NCBI GenBank assembly: GCA_016937725.1
Contig: JAFGVZ010000102.1
Coordinates: 1 to 12,712 of the forward strand
Length of the DNA: 12,712 nt
Direction of reading: 5' to 3'
Source of the DNA: Paracoccaceae bacterium
Lineage (GTDB): Bacteria > Pseudomonadota > Alphaproteobacteria > Rhodobacterales > Rhodobacteraceae
Both the position numbers and the translations under genes were made by a program. Shown piece by piece: positions 7,082 through 12,712 of the stretch (position 1 is its first letter; each line of letters begins with the position of its first letter). The notes beneath the pieces are model-generated. The model did not search any database, was not told where the DNA came from, and saw nothing but the letters and a program-made list of their open reading frames with translations.

Positions 7082-7110
7082 TTAGTAAGCGGCGCATGGC
7101 GCAGGATCAA
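7082..7110 (-). promoter_or_regulatory. Candidate sigma70-type promoter of tig
   Basis: On the minus strand TTGATC (7110-7105) and TACTAA (7087-7082) are separated by exactly 17 bases, giving a leader of about 50 nucleotides that includes the hairpin. The -35 is good and the -10 is weak. This is inference from consensus only. Confidence 0.4.
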
Positions 7111-7216
7111 GCCCGTTTCTTCCCTTGCCATAGGGGTCAATCGCCGCAATTTTCAGGCAGGGTAAAGACCGCAGCCAAGAACCAGAACGGCTTGGGTCCG
7201 CCAAAGGGGTTTGAAT

Positions 7217-8710
7217 ATGCGCATCATATTTGGGTTGCTTGCCGTGGGGCTGATGGCGCTGTCAATCTGGCAGCTAGAGCAAGGCCGGGTGGGCCTAGTG
7301 ATTGGCCCGCTGGGCGGCACCGGAACCACGCCGGCCACGCTGTATCTGCGCGACAACGGGGGCGCGGCCCCAGTTGTCGTGATCGCGCATGGCTTTGCCG
7401 GGTCGCGGCAATTGATGGAACCCTTCGCGCTGACGCTGGCCCATGCGGGCTACGTGGTTGCCAGCTTCGATTTCGAAGGCCATGGGCGCAACCCGGTGCC
7501 CATGTCGGGCGATGTGACATCCATTGACGGAACAACGCGGCTTTTGATGGAAGAAACTGCCCGCGTGGCCCGTGCGGCGCTGGCGCATCCGCGTGCCGAT
7601 GGGCGGCTGGCCTATTTGGGGCATTCCATGGCGTCTGACATCGTGATCCGGCAGGCTTTGTCCGACCCGGCGGGCGACGCGGTTGTGGCCGTGTCCATGT
7701 TCAGCCAAGCCGTGACCGCAACCGAACCCCGCAACCTGCTGGCCATTGCGGGCGCGTGGGAGGGGCATTTGGCCGAGGAAGCCCTGCGCACATTGCGGCT
7801 GATCGACCAAGGTGCCGAACTTGGCCAAACCGTCAGTGACCCGGCCAGTGGTGTCATTCGGCGTGCCGTGACCGCGCCGATGGTCGAACATGTGGGGGTT
7901 TTGTATTCCGCCACGTCGCTGCGCGAGGCGCGCGATTGGCTGGATACCAGTTTCGGGCGCGAAAGTGTTGCGCCCTTGGCAGAGCGGGGCGGATGGATTG
8001 CGCTATTGCTGGTCGCAACAATCGCGTTGGGTTGGCCCTTGGCACGCGCCTTGCCTGCCGGGCCACCGCGCAAAGATGTGGCGTTGCCAATGCGCCCTTT
8101 TCTGCTTGTGGCGCTGGTTCCGGCGCTCGTCACGCCGTTAATCCTTGCCCCGTTCGAGTTGCGCTTTTTGCCCGTGTTGGTCGCCGATTACTTGGCGGTG
8201 CATCTGGGTGTGTATGGGCTGCTGACGCTTGCGTTGTGTTGGCGGCTTGGCTGGCTGAAAGGGCAGTTCCCGCAACGGGCGTTTTGGATTGCGGCGGCGG
8301 TAGCCTTGTTTGGGATCGTGGTGTTTGGCGGCGTGTTGGACCGCTATGTCGCGTCTTTCGTGCCGCATGCGGGGCGGGTCGCGGTAATTGCCGGGCTGGC
8401 ACTTGGGGCAGTGCCGTTCCTGTTGGGCGACAGCCTGCTGACCGAGGGCGGGCGCGCGCCTGTCTGGCGCATTTTGTTGGTGCGAACGGCTTTCCTCGCC
8501 TCGCTCGCGCTGGCGGTCGCGCTGGATTTCGAGGGCCTGTTCTTCCTTGTCATCATCCTGCCGGTGATCGTGCTGTTCTTCTTACTGTTTGGCACAATCG
8601 CAGGCTGGGTCGGGCGGCGCACGGGCTTGCCTGCGGCAAGTGGCATTGGGCTGGGGCTCGTCTTGGCGTGGTCGCTTGGGGTTAGCTTTCCGATGTTTCA
8701 GGCGATCTGA
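7217..8710 (+). CDS. Alpha/beta hydrolase fused to a polytopic membrane domain
   Basis: A 497-residue predicted inner-membrane hydrolase of unknown substrate. One hydrophobic helix at residues about 2-18 precedes an alpha/beta hydrolase domain (about 35-245). It has the oxyanion-type motif AHGFAGSR (57-64), FDFEGHGRN (84-92) and the nucleophile elbow LGHSMAS (Ser137). His225 in VEHVGVLYS is a plausible catalytic His; the acid is not certain. Residues about 258-492 hold seven or eight hydrophobic segments and no recognised domain. By topology the hydrolase probably faces the periplasm. The start is ATG at 7217, preceded by AAGGGG (7204-7209); an in-frame TTG at 7211 is less likely. It is divergent from tig with about 190 bases between them, and ends at a strong hairpin. 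It could act on lipid or cell-wall esters; nothing in the sequence decides. Confidence 0.85.
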   Translation: MRIIFGLLAVGLMALSIWQLEQGRVGLVIGPLGGTGTTPATLYLRDNGGAAPVVVIAHGFAGSRQLMEPFALTLAHAGYVVASFDFEGHGRNPVPMSGDVTSIDGTTRLLMEETARVARAALAHPRADGRLAYLGHSMASDIVIRQALSDPAGDAVVAVSMFSQAVTATEPRNLLAIAGAWEGHLAEEALRTLRLIDQGAELGQTVSDPASGVIRRAVTAPMVEHVGVLYSATSLREARDWLDTSFGRESVAPLAERGGWIALLLVATIALGWPLARALPAGPPRKDVALPMRPFLLVALVPALVTPLILAPFELRFLPVLVADYLAVHLGVYGLLTLALCWRLGWLKGQFPQRAFWIAAAVALFGIVVFGGVLDRYVASFVPHAGRVAVIAGLALGAVPFLLGDSLLTEGGRAPVWRILLVRTAFLASLALAVALDFEGLFFLVIILPVIVLFFLLFGTIAGWVGRRTGLPAASGIGLGLVLAWSLGVSFPMFQAI

Positions 8711-8719
8711 CGGCCATGC

Positions 8720-8755
8720 AAAAGCCCCTTGGCGCAAGGCGCGCAAGGGGCTTTT
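8720..8755. terminator. Bidirectional terminator hairpin between the hydrolase and the small secreted-protein gene
   Basis: AAAAGCCCCTTG (8720-8731) pairs perfectly over 12 bp with CAAGGGGCTTTT (8744-8755). The 12-base loop can itself form a GCGC/GCGC mini-stem. The U-run on both strands is only the TTTT at the stem end. It lies between two convergent genes and can serve both. Confidence 0.75.
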
Positions 8756-8779
8756 GAAATTCTGGTCTGGGAAGGGTGC

Positions 8780-9091
8780 TTAGCGCCCGGCGCAATATTG
8801 CTCTGCGGTAGCCCCGAAGACGCGATACCGGTCCCAGAATTCGTTGTCGCGTGCGGTTTTCGACATGCGAACCGATTGCGCAAGATCCGGGTCCGAAAAG
8901 AAACTGGCGGCGCGGCGCTGTTCCGAGCGGGTAAGGGTGGTTTGGGCCACGCTGTCTATGCAGCGGCACAAGGCCCGTGTGGCTTGTGCCCGGTCCGACC
9001 GCAAACACGCATTCTCAATGGGGCCAGCGAGAGCGCCCTGCGGGCCAATAAGCATAAACCCCGCCATTGCGGCGAAAAGAGTCGATTTCAT
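8780..9091 (-). CDS. Small predicted secreted protein with four cysteines, function unknown
   Basis: A 103-residue protein. Residues 1-22 form a signal peptide (Lys2, then a hydrophobic stretch, ending GALA before GP), suggesting export to the periplasm. The mature part has Cys29, Cys42, Cys44 and Cys100 in the pattern ACLRSDR ... ALCRCID ... YC, enough for two disulfides, and a conserved-looking RRAASFF ... WDRYRVFGATAEQYC segment. The start at 9091 is chosen over an upstream in-frame start at 9175: it has AGAGG just before it and begins exactly at the signal peptide. I recall similar short proteins in Rhodobacteraceae genomes, sometimes labelled arginine transporter without evidence. I would not transfer that label. 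Confidence 0.8.
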   Translation of the reverse strand: MKSTLFAAMAGFMLIGPQGALAGPIENACLRSDRAQATRALCRCIDSVAQTTLTRSEQRRAASFFSDPDLAQSVRMSKTARDNEFWDRYRVFGATAEQYCAGR

Positions 9092-9180
9092 ATTACCTCT
9101 GCCGATGTTGTGTCGCGCCGCCGCCGATACTGATGACCGAGGGTAAATTAACTGACAACGCAGACTGCCTGACACCTCAA

Positions 9181-9208
9181 ATCATAGCAGAAAGCCTGTG
9201 ATTTTCCA
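9181..9208 (-). promoter_or_regulatory. Candidate promoter of the small secreted-protein gene
   Basis: On the minus strand TGGAAA (9208-9203) and TATGAT (9186-9181) are spaced by 16 bases, about 90 bases before the start codon. The -10 matches consensus at five of six positions and the -35 at four. The rest of the 202-base spacer 9092-9293 contains no gene that I can support. Confidence 0.4.
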
Positions 9209-9224
9209 TTGCAAAGCCGGTTTT

Positions 9225-9240
9225 GCGCGATCTGTCGCGC
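9225..9240. repeat. Short GC-rich hairpin downstream of the phosphopantetheinyl transferase gene
   Basis: GCGCGA (9225-9230) and TCGCGC (9235-9240) form a 6-bp stem with a TCTG loop, 54 bases past the transferase stop codon. On the minus strand it is followed by AAAA rather than T residues, so it is not a convincing terminator. It could be a processing or 3'-end stabilising hairpin. Confidence 0.3.
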
Positions 9241-9293
9241 CGATTTGCCAAGATTAGCACATGTTGCAGGCCGCATGCGGGGCACCACCATCT

Positions 9294-10004
9294 CTAGCCC
9301 TGCGGGAGCGCGCTCAGCCCTGCCGTGTCGGTGTGCAACTCTACCGCCGTGATAAAAGCCGCACCCAGAATGACGAATCGGCCTTGTAACACGGCCTGCG
9401 GCTCGAACCCCGCCACATCGGATTTCAGCGTAGCCGCGAATCGGTTATTGCCCAGATCCATGTCCAGTTCGACATCGTGAAACCCCAGCATTTGGCGGCT
9501 GACGGGATACTGCGCCTTGTAAACGGCTTCTTTGGCGCTGAAAATCAGCTTGGCGAAATGGCCCCGCTGCGACGGGCCAAGGCTGGCAAGCCAGTGCATT
9601 TCGGGCATCGTGCAGATTTCGGGCCAGAGCGCGGATTCAAGCGGCGTCGCGGCCTCCATATCCAGACCAAGGGCAAGGATTTCGGGCGCGTCGCTGACCA
9701 CGGCCATACAATCGCGCGCGGTATGCGTGATCGACCCGACCAACCCTTTGGGCCAGATGGGTGCGCGGTCTTCGCCTTGCAAAACCGGGCGCGGCGGGTG
9801 GCCGAGAAGTGCCATCGCCTCGCGCGCGGCGGCACGGCCCGCCCCGAATTCGCGGGCGCGGGCAGGGCGCACTTGCTCGACCGCCAGCACCTCGTCCCCG
9901 ATCAGGCGCGGCATGGGCGCGGTCGGGTCGGCCCAAGCCATAGCGACATAATCGCTGAACAGGGGGCGTGCGAATTCCGAATAGGAAAAGCGTTGCTGGA
10001 TCAT
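9294..10004 (-). CDS. 4'-phosphopantetheinyl transferase, EntD/Sfp-type
   Basis: Transfers the phosphopantetheine arm of CoA to the conserved serine of carrier domains, converting apo-NRPS to holo form. The 236-residue length fits EntD/Sfp-type enzymes. Visible motifs are REFGAGRAAAREAM (about 51-64), WPKGLVGSITHT (84-95), the magnesium-binding LGLDMEA with Asp115 and Glu117, and FSAKEAVYK (155-163) with Glu159 and Lys163. The start at 10004 makes an ATGA overlap with the NRPS stop, so the two are translationally coupled and this enzyme probably serves the NRPS carrier domain encoded just upstream (Ser at 10259-10261). Cytoplasmic. Whether it also serves other carrier proteins is unknown. No strong terminator was found after it. 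Confidence 0.95.
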   Translation of the reverse strand: MIQQRFSYSEFARPLFSDYVAMAWADPTAPMPRLIGDEVLAVEQVRPARAREFGAGRAAAREAMALLGHPPRPVLQGEDRAPIWPKGLVGSITHTARDCMAVVSDAPEILALGLDMEAATPLESALWPEICTMPEMHWLASLGPSQRGHFAKLIFSAKEAVYKAQYPVSRQMLGFHDVELDMDLGNNRFAATLKSDVAGFEPQAVLQGRFVILGAAFITAVELHTDTAGLSALPQG

Positions 10005-12712
10005 TTGGAACCTGTCCTTCTGTCGCGCATGGCCCTGCGGCGCGCCATCGCATCCATGCGGTCGGGCGCGGCGGCGGGGGCGGGCGCATCGCTTGGCGGG
10101 TGCAGCGGTTGCACAGGCGCGGCGGTCGCGGGGCGGTGTTTGCTGTCCAGATGGCGGGCCAGATCGCCCAGCACCGGGAAGCGGAAAATGTCTGTAATCG
10201 ACAGGCCGGGCATGTTCAGCCGTGTGCGCAACTCGCGATGCGCCTGCACCGCCAGCAGCGAATGGCCGCCAAGCTTGAAGAAATTGTCCGACGCAGAAAC
10301 CTGCGCCACACCCAGCACGTCTTGCCAGACCTGCGCGATATCGGCCTGTGCGCCTTCGCTGGCTTGCGCTTTGGCGCGTGGTATCTCTGGCTGGGGCGCG
10401 GCTTGCGCCGGGGCAGGCAGGGCTTTGCGGTCGATCTTCTTGTTCGGCGTCAGCGGCAGGCTGGCCATGGGCACGAAGTGCGCGGGCAGCATATGTGCAG
10501 TCAGCCGCTCGGCCAGCGCCGCGCGCAGATCGCCCTTGGGCGTGCCGGTGTAATAGGCGACCAGCCGCACATCACCGGGAATGTCCTCGCGCGCGATGAC
10601 CACGGCGGCGGTGATGCCGGGTTGATCTTCCAAAGCAGCCTCAATCTCTCCAAGTTCAATCCGGTGGCCGCGCAGTTTGACCTGATTGTCCACCCGGCCA
10701 AGAAAGTCGATGCCTCCCGCCGGGTTGCGGCGCACCAGATCGCCCGTGCGATACAGGCGGCCCGCCCCGAACGGGTTGGGGATGAACCGCTCGGCGGTCA
10801 TCTCGGGCCGGATCCAGTAGCCGCGCGTCACGCCGTCGCCGCCGATATACAGCTGGCCCTCTGCCCCAAGGGCCACGGGGCGTTGGGAATCATCCAGCAC
10901 ATGCAGGGTCGTGTTGGCAATGGGCGCGCCAATGCCCACCACGCCCGCGCCACCGCGCGATTCGGTGGTCGAGGACCAGATCGTGGTTTCCGTCGGTCCA
11001 TACATGTTGCGCACCGGCTGCCCGGTCAGCCCGGCCAAGTCCTGCGCCAAGGCCCCCGGCAGCGCCTCGCCGCCGACCATGACATTCGGCACATTGGCCA
11101 GCGCTGCGCGCGCCTCGTCGCTCAGGCACAGCATCCGCGCCATCGAAGGCGTGCATTGCAGATGCGTGACCTTGTGGCGCAGGATTTGGGCTGCGAGCGA
11201 GAAGTCGTCATCAGGCAGTTGCAGTCCGGCATTCGACCGCTTCACAACTTCTGCCAGAGGGTAAAGTCCTTCCAGCACCTGTTCCGTGGCAATGCCGTAG
11301 TCGATCAGGCAGGCCACTTCATTAACGCCGATGGCTTTCAACTGTTCGACCCGCTCAAGGCAATCCTCGACCGTGCCGAACAGCCCCGAATCCTCGAAAT
11401 AGCGGTTGAAAGCGTAGTCCAGAATGCCCTCGACCTCGTCTTCGGACAGAGTGGAGAGGTCAATATCCATCGGGTTCTTGGCACCCTCTGGCTTTTTGAA
11501 CGCAGGGAAGGCCCAAGCGTATTGCTTGACCAAGGCCGCCGCGGCCTTGAGGTAGCTTTTCATCGGACCGCGCGCCACTTCGCGGGCATGTTCGCGGTCG
11601 CGGGCGACGAAGGTATGCAGCATCAGCGTGACGGTGAAGCGGGCGGGGTCGTAGCCCGCTTCGCGCAATGCCTCGTGGTAAATTTTGATCTTGCCTTCCA
11701 CCTCGGCAATCGACTGGCCCAGCAGGTGTGTCAGCACATGCGCGCCCAAGCGCCCGGCCTCGCGCCATGTTTCGGGGTTGCCCGCCGTGGTCAGCCAAAT
11801 GTTCAGCTCGGACGAGACCGGGCGCGGCAGGGTCTGGATCGGCACCATGCCGTCGCCCTTGTCAAATTCGACCGCCTCGCCGCGCCACAGTTTGCGCAGC
11901 GTGTCGAGGGTTTCGAACATCGCAGACTTGTTCTTGGGCACTTGGTTTTCGGGCCGCAAAACGAAATCTACCGGGTGCCAGCCAGAGGCTATGCCGATGC
12001 CGGTGCGCCCGTTCGTGAGGTTGTCGATCATTGCCCATTCTTCGGCAATGCGGATGGGATGGTGCAGAGGTGCCACGCAAGAGCCCGCGCGCACGGCGAT
12101 ATTCTTGGTTACAGCCGCGACCGCGGCGCCCGACACGGAGGGGTTGGCGAAGGGGCCGCCGAAGGCGTGGAAATGGCGCTCCGGCGTCCAGACCGCGCAG
12201 AAGCCGTGGGTGTCGGCGAATTTCGCGCCTTCCAGCAGCAGGTGATATTTCTGCGGGCCTTGGCCATCATCATTGCCCCAATACATAAGGCTGAAATCCA
12301 TATGCCCTTCGGAGACGCGCACAGGCCCACGGGCCACCATGGCGCGATCCTCGTCGCCCATCAGCACAACCTTGAAGCCGCGCGCCAGCGTCCAGAACAG
12401 TTCCAGCACGGAAATGTCAAAGCTGAGCGACGTGACCGCGAGCCAAACACCGGGCGGGTCATGGCGGATGCAATCGTCCATGCCCGCGAAGAAATTGGCG
12501 ACATTGCCATGTTCGACCATCACGCCCTTGGGCGTGCCGGTGGAGCCGGACGTGTAGATCAGATAGGCTAGGTTGTCGGGCGTGGTGGCGCTGTCGGGGT
12601 TGGTTGTCGGGGCTGCTGCCAGACGGCTGTCGGTATCGAGTTGCAGCACGTCCGCCGAATGATCGGGCAGCACATCCAAAAGCGCATGTTCGGTCACAAC
12701 AATCGGCGCGCC
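10001..12712 (-). CDS. Nonribosomal peptide synthetase, C-terminal part: adenylation domain with inserted luciferase-like monooxygenase, then carrier domain (N-terminus off the right edge)
   Basis: Last module of an NRPS, 903 residues visible; the frame is open at the right edge, so the true start and any condensation domain are outside. Counting from the codon at 12697: A3 YTSGSTGTPKGV (48-59), A4 SFDISVLELFW (92-102), an inserted monooxygenase (about 130-480), A5 NMYGPTETT (564-572), A6 LYIGGDGVTRGYW (616-628), A7 YRTGDLVRR (649-657), A8 GRVDNQVKLRGHRIELGEIE (667-686) and A10 PNKKIDRKAL (751-760). A carrier domain follows with DNFFKLGGHSLLAVQ, attachment Ser813. The ten pocket residues read D-I-L-Q-M-G-M-I-W-K by motif alignment, near the glycine code. 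After the carrier comes an Ala/Pro-rich linker and an Arg-rich end. There is no thioesterase, reductase or terminal condensation domain. It is followed by its transferase gene with an ATGA overlap. The product is unknown. Confidence 0.95.
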   Translation of the reverse strand, partial: GAPIVVTEHALLDVLPDHSADVLQLDTDSRLAAAPTTNPDSATTPDNLAYLIYTSGSTGTPKGVMVEHGNVANFFAGMDDCIRHDPPGVWLAVTSLSFDISVLELFWTLARGFKVVLMGDEDRAMVARGPVRVSEGHMDFSLMYWGNDDGQGPQKYHLLLEGAKFADTHGFCAVWTPERHFHAFGGPFANPSVSGAAVAAVTKNIAVRAGSCVAPLHHPIRIAEEWAMIDNLTNGRTGIGIASGWHPVDFVLRPENQVPKNKSAMFETLDTLRKLWRGEAVEFDKGDGMVPIQTLPRPVSSELNIWLTTAGNPETWREAGRLGAHVLTHLLGQSIAEVEGKIKIYHEALREAGYDPARFTVTLMLHTFVARDREHAREVARGPMKSYLKAAAALVKQYAWAFPAFKKPEGAKNPMDIDLSTLSEDEVEGILDYAFNRYFEDSGLFGTVEDCLERVEQLKAIGVNEVACLIDYGIATEQVLEGLYPLAEVVKRSNAGLQLPDDDFSLAAQILRHKVTHLQCTPSMARMLCLSDEARAALANVPNVMVGGEALPGALAQDLAGLTGQPVRNMYGPTETTIWSSTTESRGGAGVVGIGAPIANTTLHVLDDSQRPVALGAEGQLYIGGDGVTRGYWIRPEMTAERFIPNPFGAGRLYRTGDLVRRNPAGGIDFLGRVDNQVKLRGHRIELGEIEAALEDQPGITAAVVIAREDIPGDVRLVAYYTGTPKGDLRAALAERLTAHMLPAHFVPMASLPLTPNKKIDRKALPAPAQAAPQPEIPRAKAQASEGAQADIAQVWQDVLGVAQVSASDNFFKLGGHSLLAVQAHRELRTRLNMPGLSITDIFRFPVLGDLARHLDSKHRPATAAPVQPLHPPSDAPAPAAAPDRMDAMARRRAMRDRRTGSK
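11250..12310 (-). other. Luciferase-like FMN monooxygenase domain inserted in the NRPS adenylation domain
   Basis: A domain of about 350 residues starting at MDFSLMYWGNDDG and running to about EGLYPLAEVV. It contains GAKFADTHGFCAVWTPERHF, SCVAPLHHPIRIAEEWAMID, GIGIASGWHPVDFVL, LTTAGNPETWREAG and VLTHLLGQS, all typical of the secondary-metabolite luciferase-like monooxygenases (MupA/Atu3671 type). It is complete and in frame, and splits the adenylation domain between A4 (ending about 12392) and A5 (about 11008), with the A-domain sequence resuming at about DDFSLAAQILRHKVTHLQCT. It should use reduced flavin and oxygen to hydroxylate the amino acid handled by this module. This arrangement is known, for example in MtaG of myxothiazol biosynthesis. 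Confidence 0.9.

Noticed and set aside
5720..7165. A 481-codon plus-strand open frame across tig
   Set aside because: Antisense to trigger factor, whose identity is certain; no ribosome-binding site and no recognisable domain.
7075..7527. A 150-codon plus-strand frame overlapping the hydrolase start
   Set aside because: Out of frame with the hydrolase, no domain, and the AAGGGG site serves the ATG at 7217.
9271..9280. Perfect 10-bp palindrome CCGCATGCGG after the transferase gene
   Set aside because: Short, GC-rich and single; expected by chance at this GC content and without a U-tract.
11200..12300. Repeated residues DFSL at both ends of the monooxygenase insert, as a trace of the insertion event
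   Set aside because: The codons differ and four residues are easily shared by chance; each copy fits its own domain family.
9968..12571. An 867-codon open frame on the plus strand
   Set aside because: It is the exact antisense shadow of the NRPS, created by high GC codon bias; its translation is His/Arg/Gln-rich and shows no domain.
12695..12697. GTG codon as start of the NRPS
   Set aside because: The frame continues to the window edge and the preceding residues GAPIVV are normal adenylation-domain sequence just before A3, so this is an internal valine.

Overview
The window looks like chromosomal DNA of a Rhodobacteraceae-type alphaproteobacterium. This is inferred from the high GC content, the dense gene packing, and the alphaproteobacterial style of the trigger factor, S15, RTX-like and small Cys-containing secreted proteins; no rRNA or other phylogenetic marker is present. 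Nine complete genes and two genes cut by the window edges are supported. No tRNA, rRNA, CRISPR array, insertion sequence or phage gene was seen, and no gene-free stretch exceeds about 250 bases.

Left part (1-4061). A meaB (ArgK-type) GTPase runs leftward off the edge. Divergent from it is a tight four-gene phenylacetate operon: paaG-type isomerase, paaI thioesterase, paaK phenylacetate-CoA ligase and a TetR-family regulator. The genes overlap or are a few bases apart. A perfect 12-bp palindrome (GACCGATCGGTC) sits in front of paaG and is the obvious candidate operator for the co-transcribed TetR protein. The epoxidase genes (paaABCDE) and paaZ are not in the window.

Middle part (4039-9293). 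rpsO (S15) converges on the phenylacetate operon through a shared terminator. An RTX-like protein with an N-terminal hydrophobic segment converges on tig (trigger factor) through a second terminator. Divergent from tig is an unusual alpha/beta hydrolase fused to a polytopic membrane domain. It converges, through a third hairpin, on a small predicted secreted protein with four cysteines.

Right part (9294-12712). A two-gene leftward block encodes the C-terminal end of a nonribosomal peptide synthetase and an EntD/Sfp-type phosphopantetheinyl transferase, joined by an ATGA overlap. The NRPS adenylation domain carries a complete luciferase-like FMN monooxygenase inserted between core motifs A4 and A5. 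Its specificity-pocket residues read D-I-L-Q-M-G-M-I-W-K, close to the classic glycine code. By analogy with MtaG of myxothiazol biosynthesis this suggests alpha-hydroxylation of a carrier-bound glycine, which can end in a primary amide. No thioesterase or reductase follows the carrier domain. This is the most interesting system in the window; the rest of the assembly line lies beyond the right edge.
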